From Morinoia aosen (lineage: Eukaryota > Arthropoda > Malacostraca > Amphipoda > Talitridae): a DNA stretch of 64,000 bases. Position 1 is the first letter of the stretch; every line of letters begins with the position of its first letter. The position numbers and the translations under genes were made by a program. This document shows positions 25,823 to 38,255 of this stretch, piece by piece. The stretch lies in the NCBI GenBank assembly GCA_030386875.1, contig CM059567.1:54978020-55042019 (forward strand). The letters are read 5' to 3'. The notes under the pieces were generated by a model. The model ran no database searches. It was not told the DNA's origin and worked only from the letters and a program-made list of their open reading frames with translations.

Positions 25823-26135
25823 AGATTATAAGTCAGTTTCCGTCTCCCTAACCACACCAAAGGTGTTCCAAAGAGAGGAAGGATAAAAGCACCATATGGT
25901 ACGGAGCTAAGGGAACGCGGAATCCATGCATAAGATGTGTTTCCGCACAAGATCCCCGCGCCGAGCGCATAGAAACATAAAGTTAAGAAGGAGGGTTAGA
26001 ACTTGAAGAAGAAAATCAGAGGAGCTGTAAAACAGTACAGCAGTGAACCCAAAATGATAGCACTTAAAAAATTCTATTTCAACAAAAAAACGCATACCTA
26101 ACTCTCAGCTTGGGACCACACATTTTCCCCAAGTA
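25823..26135 (-). mobile_element. SINE-like family copy 7, near full length
   Basis: Begins ACATTAGATTATAAG, then GTCTCCCTAACCACACC. It retains the GTGTTTCCGCACAAGATCCC segment that several copies lack, and ends near TTCCCCAAG. A degraded GATACAATAATTGTA follows at about 26151-26166, suggesting the full 5' end was once present. Confidence 0.85.
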
Positions 26136-26166
26136 GTTCTAATTCCGATCGATACAATAATTGTAA

Positions 26167-26690
26167 TTTACAATGAAAAACCAACACAACCTATATCAAA
26201 TCAAACTTCAACACAAAGTAACCACACATGAAGGTAAAGCCTAAATTGATCAAAAACAAGGGAAACAGAACGACTTAGCGACGCGCGAGTCTACAAGCAT
26301 ATTGCGCCGGACAAAATTTCACTGCCTAACCCACACGTCGCAATGTTGATTTGCCCATGCAAAATTGACCTCAAAATATAGAGCATTGAATAAAAGCTCG
26401 TACATTTTCATGAGACCCCACCGTGATACTAGCTGCTGATATGCACCGTAGCGTTTCTTTGTTAATTTTTATTGTGGTGATAAGGGTAAACGACACGGTA
26501 TTTCTGTGTCAACTTTATGGGAAAATAACTGGTAGCAAATCTACCGGAACAGCACCGTAAATATGAAGTCGTCGTTTTTTCACGGTGATAAGAGAGAGGT
26601 CCCAGATCTTTCGTCACACTAAGAAAGAATAAGACCAGTCACTGCATGGTGACGATGTTTTTGGCTTTGGCTCGCTTGGAGTCATTCAAC
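26167..26690. other. unannotated non-coding stretch
   Basis: No gene or known repeat was recognised between the retroposon copy and the following duplication. Confidence 0.4.
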
Positions 26691-26880
26691 AAATGGTTAC
26701 CGAACCTCACCACGAAACGTTTTTCATTAAATAAAAGGACATCATAAAATTCAGAAAGAATTACCCCAATACCGAAACCCACTTCCCGATAAAGTCATTG
26801 AACAAATGGTTAGCGAACCGCACTGCTGAATGTTTCCCATTAAACGAAAGGACATCACAAAATTCAGAAAGAATGACCCA
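26691..26880. repeat. two-copy tandem duplication, about 103-bp period
   Basis: GTCATTCAACAAATGGTTAC (26691) and GTCATTGAACAAATGGTTAG (26794) head two copies that also share AAAGGACATCA and AAAATTCAGAAAGAAT. Confidence 0.85.
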
Positions 26881-27153
26881 AAACAAAACAAAACCCCGTC
26901 CCGACAAGGAATGAAGAAGGGCAGCTGCACGAGGTGGAATAGGAAGCAAGCTCAGCCGCAAAGTTGCGGGGAGAATCTTAAGAGAGGTCACATGCGCCCC
27001 AGAACACTCAGGGGCCCACAGACGGCCCAGTCCTGATAAGCTGTATCAGGGCTTTGGCACACCACGCTGTCTATGCTGCTCTTTGCGTCACCAGCGGCGC
27101 GCAGCTCACACGTAGCCGCCCAGACTAAATATATACTGCGCGATAGCAGGGCA

Positions 27154-27948
27154 TGGATTTAGCAACAGCAATAAATTAGATTCAGCAACAGCAATAAATT
27201 GGATACAGTAGCAGCAACAAATTGGACTCAGCAACAGCAATAAATTGGATACAGTAGCAGCAACAAATTGGATTCAGCAACAGCAATAAATTGGATACAG
27301 TAGCAGCAACAAATTGGATACAGTAGCAGCAACCAATTGGATTCAGCAACAGCAACAAATTGGATTCAGCAACAGCAACAAATTGGATTCAGCAACAGCA
27401 ATAAATTGGATTCAGCAGCAGCAACAAATTGGATTCAGCAACAGCAATAAATTGGATACAGTAGCAGCAACAAATTGGATACAGTAGCAGCAACCAATTG
27501 GATTCAGCAACAGCAACAAATTGGATTCAGCAACAGCAACAAATTGGATTCAGCAGCAGCACTAAATTGGATTCAGCAGCAGCAATAAATTGGATTCAGC
27601 AACAGCAACAAATTGGATTCAGCAACAGCAACAAATTGGATTCAGCAGCAGCAATAAATTGGATTCAGCAACAGCAATAAATTGGATTCAGCATCAGCAA
27701 CAAATTGGATTCAGCAGCAGCACTAAATTGGATTCAGCAACAGCAACAAATTGGATTCAGCAGCAGCACTAAATTGGATTCAGCAGCAGCAATAAATTGG
27801 ATTCAGCAACAGCAATAAATTGGATTCAGCAACAGCAACAAATTGGATTCAGCAGCAGCAACAAATTGGATTCAGCAGCAGCAACAAATTGGATTCAGCA
27901 GCAGCAATAAATTGGATTCAGCATCAGCAACAAATTGGATTCAACAAA
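27154..27948. repeat. 23-bp minisatellite, about 34 copies
   Basis: The unit is ATTGGATTCAGCAACAGCAA plus CAA or TAA. Variants (ACAGTAGCAGCAAC, CAGCAGCAGCACTAA, CAGCATCAGC) are distributed in higher-order blocks, for example a 5-unit block repeated near 27240-27360 and 27420-27530. Since 23 is not a multiple of three, a frame cycles through all three phases and gives the chance Gln/Ser-rich frames at 27498-28020. The array ends at ATTCAACAAAAAACTC. Confidence 0.97.
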
Positions 27949-28875
27949 AAACTCATGAAGTATAGGCGAGAACATTTACTCTGCCAGTTCAATGACACGA
28001 AATTCATAATATTTATTTAGCATAGGTTTTAATTAGTAGTAGCCAGAGGGGAAAGTCTCGCAGTGGAGATGTTTGCACTCCCAATAGTCTGAACTTGTTA
28101 TGAAATTTTTAAAAATTACAAATGTGCCATGAGAAACCCGAGCATTTTTCCTGATTCGACGCAACCTCATTCAACACAGTTGTTCTGTGATAGATGATGT
28201 AGGTTACCCATTGCCCAACACGATCTGGGACGGTAAAAACAGTTTGCTTGCATAAAAACAATGTCAAACGTCGAGATACAAAGCGACGAGTTCTAGATAT
28301 ACTAGTACGGTACCAGATCTGGAGACACCCGAGACACTTTCTGTCACTCAAAAATACACCCAAGCTTTGCATCTACATATAACACACTTTCGATCAAATA
28401 TAGAAAGAAGTTACAATAAACAATGTCATGGTGTAATCTTTACGATCCCACAGCTCACAGCACGAAATAACTCTGAATGCTATTGAACTCGTATAGAATT
28501 GAATTATATATGCCACTAAAAGCCAAGCATGTATATTTGTATACTACACTCCATAATATTAGCGCTCTAGAATTACCAATTGTTCTGAGAAGGAACAGTT
28601 AGTCTCAAACGTAATGAAGTCAAACTTATAAGTCCTTCGATTTTAAAATTATCGCGCGTAAGATAAGAAAAAATAGCATAACTGAGAACCTTATAGAAGC
28701 AATCAGCTATCAAAAAAGAACATTAGTAAGCCCATGGAAGGCTCATAAAGCTCCCGAACAATGTCTGAAAATTTATACGGCAACACTTCAATCACTGCAG
28801 GGGATTTTATATCAGGAACTCAACTAGGCAATGAATATGAACAAAGAACAAAGAACAACTCGAGCAGCATGATAA
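27949..28875. other. unannotated non-coding stretch
   Basis: An 87-codon minus frame at 28109-28372 has reasonable composition but no recognisable domain or paired splice sites. No other feature was seen. Confidence 0.4.
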
Positions 28876-28983
28876 CCCAGGCTAATATTTTCGTCGCCTG
28901 CGTGCATGTTTTTCACCGCCCAAGTAATTAAATCGCTTAGGCGGCGAAAAACATGCATGCTCCGGCTAAAAAGTTAGGCTGGG
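28876..28983. mobile_element. 108-bp imperfect palindrome (foldback/MITE-like)
   Basis: The ends CCCAGGCTAA and TTAGGCTGGG are inverted with one mismatch. The core arms GTGCATGTTTTTCACCGCCC and its counterpart at 28936-28960 (ACATGCATGC end) pair around an AATTAAAT loop. The whole unit could fold into one long hairpin. No target duplication could be fixed. Confidence 0.65.
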
Positions 28984-29083
28984 AAGCACAGGCGCGTCTA
29001 CATAAATACATCCTCGTTGCCGGAATTTTAAACACTACAACCCACACTGAAGTTCAACTACGCGCGGGCCTCCAGCAGGTACA

Positions 29084-29445
29084 CAAACAACACCACATGC
29101 AGCTCTGACATAAACTTCAGTCGGAAACATGGACATGGTCGGCATTGTCGAAAAATGGCCAACATTACCAAGTGCAGGTGACAGCGCAACTCGTCCAACG
29201 CAAACATAACCACACGCAGCTCTGACATAAACTTCAGTCGGAAACATGAACAGGATCGGCATAGTGAAAAAATGGCCAACATTACCAAGTGCAGGTGGCA
29301 GCGCAACTCGTCCAACGCAAACATAACCACACGCAGCTCCGACATAAACTTCAGTCGGAAACATGGACAGGATTGGCATTGTCAAAAAATGGCCAACATT
29401 ACCAAGTGCAGGTAACAGCGCAACTCGTCCAACGCAGAGATCCTC
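29084..29445. repeat. three-copy tandem repeat, 117-bp period
   Basis: GCAGCTCTGACATAAACTTC and its variant GCAGCTCCGACAT occur at about 29099, 29216 and 29333. The copies share GGCCAACATTACCAAGTGCA and CAACTCGTCCAACGC. As 117 is a multiple of three, long minus frames of 95-116 codons remain open across the array; they are not treated as a gene. Confidence 0.95.
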
Positions 29446-30461
29446 GTCTAGTCGAAGCGTCTGTCAATAAACAGGTTGCCTCACGTGCTGCCAAGTGCAA
29501 CTCTGCCATTCCTATAAAAAATATATGACACCACTGAGGGTTTATGCGTCAGTTTAAAAGAGCTCAGCCATATTAGAGTTGAACAACAACTGCCAAACAA
29601 CGCATAATCATTAAGACAATTTGAAAGTTGCCTGAGATAACAATGAGTACTTCACGTCTAGCCAAGGTTCTCATTCACAGCAGAAAGTTCAATTTTATAC
29701 TTAACAAAACTACGAAATTCAGGACAAAGCAGACAGCATCGAAAATGAGTAAAAACTGGGGAACTGGATCTTACAATAATAATTGCAACGTGAACTTTAT
29801 AACAACGAAGTTAGAGCATGCAGTTAGTAAAGCCAGCAAGCAGGAATACCTAAGTAAATCAAAGAAAACGCAAAAATCACTGCAAAATAATAAGAATAAA
29901 TTACTGTGAGAATAATATACTGCAACGAAAAGCCTTACTCATTACAAATTAGTATGATCTGGCAATGAAAGCATAAAAACTTTCCGGTGTCTACATTTTT
30001 AGAACTATCGCTATTTAGAGAGAAAAATTACCCCAAAACAAAACAACTAAACCTCTATTCCTTTTCTAAAGAACTGTGTTGCTCTAGCTGACGAAGCAAA
30101 CCATAGCTTTGATTCAACACGAAATGAAGAAGTTTCTCAAGAAACTCGCTTTTCTCGAAACTTTCTATGATTAAAATAATATGTCGGCTATAAGCGATAA
30201 TTATTCGCTATTGATCTTCAATGATGTGTAGAAAGTTGAGCTTGAGAAAGAATTCGAACGTGGAAAAAAAAAGAAGTTAAATACAAATTATCTGACAAGA
30301 ACGAAACTTGAAATTCAGAGTCACAGTAACGAGTGCTACTGTTTTGCTAGAGCATTAGCAAAAGAAATTTCAACCAAGTGTTTTCCGAAATGCTAGGGAA
30401 GCAAATGGCAGTGACACATCCGCTGTCTCTGAAATCTCATTTATAGGAATGCCAAAGTTAG
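29446..30461. other. unannotated non-coding stretch
   Basis: The 93-codon plus frame at 29628-29909 is Lys/Asn-rich as expected for AT-rich chance sequence. No mobile element was recognised. Confidence 0.4.
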
Positions 30462-31040
30462 ATTAGATTATTAGTTAGTTTAAGCCTCCCTATCCTCAAC
30501 AAATGAGATCTAAAGAAAGGAAGAAAGAAGGCACCATTTAGTCTGGAGTTAATGGAACGCGAAAGCTACGCAGAAATGGCTTAGAATTATTATTATTATA
30601 TAAGAAAGTTTTAGCCTCCCTTAACCACGACAAAGATGTTCCAAGAGAGGAAAAAGGAAGGCACCATTTAGTATGGAGTTGAGGGAACGTGGAATCCATG
30701 CACAAGGTGCACAGAAACAGTAAGCTAGGAAAGAAGTTTATGAAACAAGAAAAAAGTTGAAGAAGAAAGTAGTAGGTGCTGAAAAACAGGACAGCAGTGA
30801 ACCGAAAAAAGATGGTCCGTAACAAAACAAAAACCTATTTTATTACAACAAAAAGGAAGCCTACCTAACCTTTAGCTCGGGCCCACACATGGTTCCCCTG
30901 GGAGCGCTAATTCCCATAGATACAATAGTTGTATCCCCCTGAGGGGAAAAGGGCTTAGAAACAGTAATATGAGAAGGAAGTTCTTGAAAGAAGATAAAAG
31001 TGGAAGAAAGTAGTAGGTGCTGAAAAACAGGACAGCAGTA
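30462..31040 (-). mobile_element. SINE-like family copy 8 (outer, interrupted)
   Basis: The left part is 30462-30586 (tail TTAGATTAGATTATTAG, then TTTAAGCCTCCCTATCC). It resumes at about 30961 with ACAGTAATATGAG and runs to ACAGGACAGCAGTA at 31040, where it is 5'-truncated. A second copy is inserted in the middle. Removing the insert and one target repeat restores the family sequence GCAGAAATGGCTTAGAAACA without a gap. Confidence 0.9.
30578..30960 (-). mobile_element. SINE-like family copy 9, nested full-length insert
   Basis: A full-length 365-bp copy (30587-30951) flanked by the 9-bp duplication GGCTTAGAA at 30578-30586 and 30952-30960. Its 3' tail is an ATT repeat and its 5' end is CCCCTGAGGGG plus a few A residues. 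It belongs to the same ATT-tailed, low-divergence subgroup as 6106-6420 and 47832-48205. Confidence 0.95.
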
Positions 31041-32557
31041 CCAAAGTTAGAAGACTTGCCTTCACCAAAAACGATCAAATACACTCTGATCAAAAGAGAG
31101 GAGCAAGAGCCTCTGCCACGAAATACATCATGAATGAAATGATCTTTCACCTCAAACAACGTTCGTAGAAATTAACCAGGTTCAACAGCGCATAAGAAAA
31201 TCAATTGTCAAAGGCGGACTAAAACAACGCTCAAAGAAACCCGTTCCCAAAAATGAAAAGGATGATTCTTTAGACAGAAAATGCGGTGAATAACAAAAAA
31301 TAGCGTAAAGTCTAATGAGCACTCAAATGTTTATTTGGAAACTCATTCTGTGCTCCTGCTAACAGCCCAAGGCTGCAATTAACAAGGTAGTGTCTATTAT
31401 CCTGGCTGACAAACAAAGACGCTAACGGCGCTAATTGTCACAAATTCCATGAGCGTGAGTGTTGGTGCACTTCGCTATGCGTGTGTGACAACGAGAATTA
31501 CAGCTGATAATTGCTGTTAGAAAGCAAATTTTTGTGCGCTCTCTAACACACACGCATCCCGTTTAAAACAAAGTAAGCAAAATTATGCTATCACTGAAAA
31601 ACAATGGATCCTTGTAGACGACAAGACGTAATCTAATAACTGGAAATATCAATGAAATTTAAATCGTAAATATAACTACGGTATCCTGGAACACGTCACT
31701 ACTTGAGCACAGAAATTAAAAACTTCACAATACCGCTGAGGGCTAAGAACGAGTTCGGCACGCTCTACTCGAAATCTTTCTTTGTGAAGAAGCATAAATG
31801 ATTTCTTCTATGTTATAGAGAAAACAAAGTGCAGAATATTATGAGTGCCAATAATTCTGCAGTTTTACGACAAAACCTAAGTAATGAAGTAAGCGAAACA
31901 ACTGAAAAATGTTAGCAATTCAACCATCCATATCAGAGTAAAACTGAAGAATGCCTGAGGTTAATTAGTAAAAGGGATGCAATTGCGTAGCATAACCTGG
32001 ACGCTGGATGGCGTAGCGTCAATCACATGTTTAAGGACTAGGGGCAGGTCACGAGAACGGACTTATCGAGCACGACAGAATATTCCGGACCTACGCACGC
32101 TCCTAAATTACTTACAAGTCCTAAAGGAAGGGTGAGGCACGCATTCCTGAGATTACTCATGGTTGTGTTTCCATTCATATTTCAACCTGAATTGTGAATT
32201 ATAGACTCAAGTCGCCTCTATACCAGGACGTACAATACAATCATGAAACATAATCGCACTTATTTATACTCTTCAAATGCTTGGGATAAATATACTACGC
32301 TGGGCAACTGTTCAGTTTGCAAATATGCTTCTTTGAGTCTGAAATATTTCTTAACTGACCACACGGAAGTTCATTTATTCACGTTGCAAACGGCAGTCAA
32401 AACGAATAGATTCTTGCATTCCTGGACAATTTTCGTGAGTCACTTTAACCAGATTACACAAAATAACGTCAAGAATACGAACCATTATGAATCCATACGC
32501 AGATGAGGACTTTAGCAAAAATAAGGGAAAATCTTTGACCGCGTATTAGCAAGCCAC
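31041..32557. other. unannotated non-coding stretch
   Basis: The only structured item is a 10-bp inverted repeat, ATGCGTGTGT at 31477 and ACACACGCAT at 31548. The 87-codon plus frame at 32243-32506 shows no family features. Confidence 0.4.
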
Positions 32558-32765
32558 ACAGAAAGGATCAGTAAAACCTACGCAGAAAGGATCAGTAAAA
32601 CCTACGCAGAAAGGATCAGTAAAACCTACGCAGAAAGGATCAGTAAAACCTACGCAGAAAGGATCAGTAAAACCTACGCAGAAAGGATCAGTAAAACCTA
32701 CGCAGAAAGGATCAATAAAACCTACGCAGAAAGGATCAATAAAACATACCCAGAAAAGATCAGTA
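32558..32765. repeat. 24-bp minisatellite, about 8.6 copies
   Basis: The unit is ACGCAGAAAGGATCAGTAAA plus ACCT, nearly perfect in the first six copies and drifting at the right (GATCAATAAAAC, ACCCAGAAAAGATC). The period is eight codons, so the minus strand reads as a repeated octapeptide (DPFCVGFT type) in a 116-codon frame at 32546-32896. Nothing else suggests a real protein. Confidence 0.97.
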
Positions 32766-33045
32766 AAAAGATTTACAATGTAGCAATAGGAAACGGGAAA
32801 AACAATCGTGGTTGCAGTTCGAACCGCCACAAGGCATGAGGTAGTTATTCCGTAAGAATCAAATGCACAATCAAGTAATTTGGAACGTACAATCACATTC
32901 CTATTTCCTTCTTCAACTCGGCCTTAGGTCGCACTTAGAGTAGAAAAATAAAAAGTTTTTTGTGTGCCACCAAAATTAGTGAACATAATAGCTAAACCAA
33001 CAACAGAAAGGAAAGGTACGACGAAGCCAAGCTTGGCTTGCTTCA
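32766..33045. other. unannotated non-coding stretch
   Basis: No feature was seen between the two tandem arrays. Confidence 0.4.
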
Positions 33046-33212
33046 ATAAGTAGTAGGGACACAATTAGTAGTAGGGACACAGGTAGTAGGGATTAGTAGT
33101 AGATTAGTAGTAGGGACATTAGTAGTAGGGACATTAGTAGTAGGGACTCGATACAATTGGTAGTAGGGACATTAGTAGTAGGGACTCGATACAATTAGTA
33201 GTAGGAACACAA
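33046..33212. repeat. TAGTAGGGACA-type simple tandem repeat
   Basis: TTAGTAGTAGGGACA recurs about ten times. A longer 39-bp version carrying CTCGATACAATT occurs twice at the right. It behaves as an irregular, recently expanded minisatellite. Confidence 0.92.
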
Positions 33213-33639
33213 GTTCATTCAAAAAAGAAGACTGAGATAGGTAATAACTTTGAGTGCTACATTCCAATCACACGAGTTGTGCTTAAGTTGATATTGGTAG
33301 CACTTATGACCAGCCAACGGGCGTAGACTCGTCTTATATCCACAGCATTGGTAGTTTATGCAAAATTTCTACGACTGCAAAAAAAATCGTCATTTTTAAC
33401 AAGAAATAAAATAGTAACAATCTAAAAATAAAAGGTGATGAACTACCAATAGTATGAAAAAGCGGCAATCGAGAAAAAAAGTCATATTAAATAAGCCAGA
33501 TATACACATTACTTAAAAAGTACTCTTCAAAAAGCTTGGCCAGCGACACCAACATACCAACGTTTAAATACTTCTAGTCAGTACTAAACGTAACTGCGAC
33601 GTTGACTCGAACGTCTGAGCGAACGTACACAATGTTCTC
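33213..33639. other. unannotated non-coding stretch
   Basis: AT-rich DNA without open frames or recognised repeats. Confidence 0.4.
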
Positions 33640-34072
33640 ATAAATTGAGCTACGACAGAAATACAAGTTTTCTCAAAAGCAGCAGCATCAGGCGCAGCTA
33701 CAAAAGCGTGACTAGCTCAAGCTACAGAGCCATAATTAGCAAAAACTCCCCCACCTTAGCAAGTGCAGCGCCCGCCAGTATCACAAGTCTCCGACAAAAT
33801 GACAAAAACTCCAGTAAAAGCAATACGACCAGTAAAAGTGGCACCAATGACACCATCAGCAAGAGCACCTCATTAAGTACCATCAAGAAATAGCACAACC
33901 GCCTACGCACCACTACTACTAGGAGCAGCTACAACAACATCATCACCAGCAAAAGTAACACCATAATCATCAATAGCACAACCATTACACCATTACCGCA
34001 TCACACCACGATTATAAATAACACAACCTCCACCACATCACACTATCACTAGCAGCAGCATAAACACCACCA

Positions 34073-34132
<60 letters not shown>

Positions 34133-34300
34133 CAAGAGCAAGCAGCAAAAGTTGCACTAAGATCCTCAATAGCACAGCCGTCACCGCATCACACTACCAT
34201 CACTAGTAGCAGCAGCCGCACAACCGCCACCAGACCATCACCACCACCACACCACACGGCACAGCACCACCACCACACCAGCAGCAGCGGCCACACGAGA
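33640..34300. repeat. CAN-trinucleotide-rich low-complexity region with (CTA)n
   Basis: Dominated by CAC, CAT, AGC and ACA trinucleotides, with a pure ACT/CTA run at about 34074-34132 (about 19 units) and CAC runs at 34225-34285. The Ser/Thr-rich frame at 33645-33893 and its Leu/Val-rich mirror at 33722-33913 are composition artefacts. Confidence 0.9.
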
Positions 34301-35700
34301 TGGCAGAGCTAGCATGGGAGAGTGCCAAGACGGCGAGGTCCTCACACCTACACTCTCCTCCAGCCAGCTCTGCATGGGGCACTCCGAGCGTGTCTGCGCC
34401 TGCGATACACTAACTCTACATGCATACCTCCGCAGTCCCTCGGCTCTAAGCTCATGTTCTGCTTACTGTTCTACTAGTTGGTCGGGTGAAGTACGTTTTA
34501 ATTCGTTCACACGGCACACACAATTTAGAAGTTTATAAATTACCACCTTTTTTCGCGTAAGTGTTGTAGAATACCATCCCCAGACAACTCAAGTGTGCCC
34601 CCAAGAAATAGTAACCTTGGAATAAGGACAGCCTAAGCATTACAGAAATCGACTCAACACTATAATCACGCAAGCACCATTACGATGGACTTTCAGTGAA
34701 ATAATGGCAGACGCGACTCATTTGCAAGGAAATTGCCTTGAACAGCTTCAGAGAGCTCCTGCCAGTGCTTTTACCAGCATAGAAAAGTTGAAGCTAAGCG
34801 GCAAGTCAAAAAGAGCACGAGTATATAAAGTGCAACAATATCCAAATTAAAACTAATTCTGATCCTCTACTTAGGTTCAACAAATAAAAAACATTATACA
34901 TTGCGTAAAAAAATAGGCGAACCTTTAGAAAACTAAGCAATTAAAACACAATGTCAATCTCTGAATGGATCACCAAAGGAGTACAAATGCGCTGCGATTT
35001 CCAATGAACGTGACCCAAAAGCGCCTGAACCTTTCCACCACAGGCCACAATACCGAGGTGATCCACTGGTCTCAGGTATTCCACGTTTATTAAGTATTGC
35101 ACGTTACATGGGCCAGGGAGGCAGGATCAGAACGCTTGAAGTTCCTTTTCTTCATATTCTTAAACCGCAGCATCTCGATTTGCAGGCCGCATCATGCGCG
35201 ACACGTCACAAAAACATTCTCAGCGTTCTTAAAAACTGTGTGGAATAAACCAGCGTCCACATTTACGCACACGCATTTCCGCACGCGTACGCATACAGGA
35301 AAAATCAAAGGGCAACTCTTGACCATCATGAGTTTTCCCACATTAGCATCGGGTTGAGAGGGAAGGGGGAAGTCGGTGTGCACTCGCGTGAACAATACTT
35401 CACACACACACATACATGTGCACAACCCGCACCTGCACGCACACGAGCAACGACACTCCAGTGACTCCACCCTCAGTTGGGCAACGAGCATCGCGAGCAC
35501 GCAACGCGCTTCGTCGCAGCTCGCGAGGGAGAATTTATGAATATGGAATTACCAGGTCAAACCCTAATGCTCTGAGGCACGTACGGACCTAATACGAAGC
35601 CACGACGCGGCTCAATCAGGGCCTTATGGTAACGGCTGCATCCACGCAGTTAACAAGGATGGAGCAGTTAACCTCGACTTCCACATAGAAGTTGACAACA
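34301..35700. other. unannotated non-coding stretch
   Basis: Bases 34300-34450 are CpG-rich with a 74-codon plus frame. A CA-rich segment with ACACACACATACATG lies near 35400. Frames at 35097-35500 overlap on opposite strands. No gene is supported. Confidence 0.4.
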
Positions 35701-35975
35701 AAGATAGCAGCTAGAATTCAGCTTTTGAGCTCTTCACTAAGTGATATGCTGGAAAAATTACGCCGTCTCTCTCACATTGGCTTCAGACCTTCAAAACGAA
35801 TAAGCAATCAGATGGCAAAAGAAATAAAAAAAACTGAAAACAAAGATAGCAGCCAGAATTCAGCTTTCGAGCCCTTGATTATGAGATTTGCTAGAAAAAA
35901 CACGCCGTCTCTCTCATACTGACTTCAGATCTTGGAAACGAATTAGCGATCAGTGCCAAAAGAAATAAAAACTTG
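35701..35975. repeat. two-copy tandem duplication, 142-bp period
   Basis: AAGATAGCAGC starts copies at 35701 and 35843. They share AGAATTCAGCTTT, CGCCGTCTCTCTCA, GACTTCAGA-type and AAAAGAAATAAAAA segments. A 76-codon plus frame across them is incidental. Confidence 0.88.
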
Positions 35976-38255
35976 AAGGCTGGAATGAACGTGAGCGTTC
36001 AGTAAGCACAGCGCGGCCGAGTGCAACAAGCGGGCTCACGCAACGCTCTCAGCCACAAAGGAATACAAAAGGAAAAAATCCGGTTTGACGGTCGTCCGTA
36101 ATAGCCAATTTGCAGAGGACCACTTACGCACGCACACATTCCATCGCGTATGATCAAGCCAACAATACGTCCTTAATATTCATGCTTCTGCACTTCATTT
36201 TTCCATAACTCAGTACTTTTAATCACAAGAATTCTTGTTCGTTCAACAAGTGAATGAAATACAACACGACACAGCATCTTTAAGATCAATAATGTTAATG
36301 AGAACATTAACAATCTACTCATCTTATCTTACAATTTTTAGATAAGCAAAAAATAAGCATAAACTTCATAAGATTAGATAAACATATTGGATAAATTACA
36401 GAGGGCCATCAGAATGCCGCGACTAAGCATTTAATCATATCAATAACAAAGGCGAAACGCAAAATACAAGTGCAATCCCGCAACATTGACGAAAATGTTC
36501 AACACAAAGACAACAGGTATAGAAACAGGTAACGTGCGGAAGAACACAATGTTCGGAAGAACACATAATTTAAAGGGGAATGTAGAACAACACGCCTGAG
36601 TGGCACCAACTGTTTTAGAACCAATATCTCGGAATGAAACGAATTTGTTTTATTAGAGCAATTAACTCTAAATATGTTTTCAAGACGAGGCACACAGTGA
36701 AATGGGGTAAATTGAAAGATAATACTTTCAGTTCCACGTAAAGAATCGTGATTTTTTTCACATTCCACGTAAAGAATTGTGCACCAAAAACCAACACATA
36801 TAGCAGGGACACTTCACGCTTACGGTGTTGCAGGACCCGGAACCGAGATAGTTATTATCAGTGATAAGAGTTCGAACAATTACCTCGCACCTCACAGATA
36901 CAGCGCACACCGATACTGAATGTAATTTCTGGTATGCACCACAAAAAGAGAAGAATTAATTAAGCTGTTCTCCTAATTATCAGCACCAACGAAAAATAAG
37001 TTGATCAACTATCCCGAGTTTCCCACTGCACACTCTAAAGGGATAAGCCAATTTCAGCAATCATCTCACAAGAACTTTAATTTATGAGCAAAATGAATGG
37101 ACGAAATTGTTATACCTGAACAACACTTCTTGTAATTTCAGATACATTAGGAAGACTGGCTGGTTATATTTTAAGTAAGAAACACGCGCTTTCGTACGAC
37201 CATCCGGGAGTGGCTGACATGCCATGTGTAACGCTGCGTTTGAATTGAATGTGTATGCGCATGGCAGTAAACGTTGCTCGGCGCTACACTTCTGTCAGCA
37301 CCAGACTCAATTAAAATTGCAAACATCGTCAAATAGTTAATGGTAAATGATAATATATGGTAATACCATTTACCATTGTCAAATGGTTAACATTGCCATT
37401 GTCAAATAGAAAACATTTTTTCCTAGACACCCAATGCTAAAAATTAAGAGTCAAAGTAGAACCTGTGTCAATCATTTCGAGAACAAGCACAATAAATCTG
37501 TGTTGAGACAAGCTGGAAGCATCAAATGTGGACGGACACGCGCGCTAGAGAAGTAAGAGCATATTTGAAGGCCGCATCAGCAGTATCATGACGTAATTGT
37601 AACTACCTTCATTTTGCACCTAAAAAATGCATATAGAGAATACTAAGATATATCCACCGTAAAGTATACATCACGCAAATTAAATCGGGAATGAAATAAT
37701 AAAAACAGACTATAGATGATTCATAAACTTTAAAAATGTGAAAATAAATTTAAGAAAATTCTCCGCTAGGCCTCAGAAGTAAAAGTAAACGATCGATGAG
37801 TAAAGCTACTAGAACGGAATGTATACACAGAAACGAAGCGAAGAGACTAAATTTTTGGCACGGCTAACAGACAAAAGCTGCTAGAGAGGAAGTTGAAGCG
37901 AAATACCAAACCTTGAGGAGGTCTTTACACTCAAGACAAGAAAAAGTACAAAAGTGGTACGGAACATATGGAAGCTGATGAACAACAAGCAGGATGCAAG
38001 TAATTCCGTTTCTCCAGGAATTACAGAACATTTCTGTCCGTGAATGGAATTCGCTAGCGAGTTGTGCGTTCATGAAGTAGCGTTTTCAGTCCTAATAGCA
38101 AATAAAACACAGCCAATTTAGGTTATGAACCATTATCCCAAACAAAATTAAATAAGAATTCAGTAAGTACGCATCATAATTTAAACCAAATGCGCTGTTT
38201 AAGATGCATTCATTTATTCATAGAAATACCACGAAACTTTCGCATTTATGGAAGC
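35976..38255. other. unannotated non-coding stretch
   Basis: A short duplication GGAAGAACACA occurs at about 36538-36565. TAATGGTAAATG and CATTTACCATTG form a small palindrome at 37341-37375. Minus frames at 36499-36812 and 37864-38073 (65-89 codons) are unsupported. Confidence 0.4.

Noticed and set aside
27154..27948. CRISPR-like array or polyglutamine gene
   Set aside because: Repeats are contiguous 23-mers without spacers, and the unit length shifts the frame each copy; the genome is eukaryotic.
29035..29385. Minus frames of 95-116 codons with an internal peptide repeat
   Set aside because: The 117-bp repeat period is a multiple of three, which keeps frames open without selection; two overlapping minus frames are equally open.
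31477..31557. 10-bp inverted repeat with a loop of about 60 nt
   Set aside because: GT/AC-rich arms of this length arise by chance in 64 kb; nothing else marks an element.
32546..32896. Octapeptide-repeat protein on the minus strand
   Set aside because: It is a translation of the 24-bp minisatellite; flanking codons show no coding character or splice signals.
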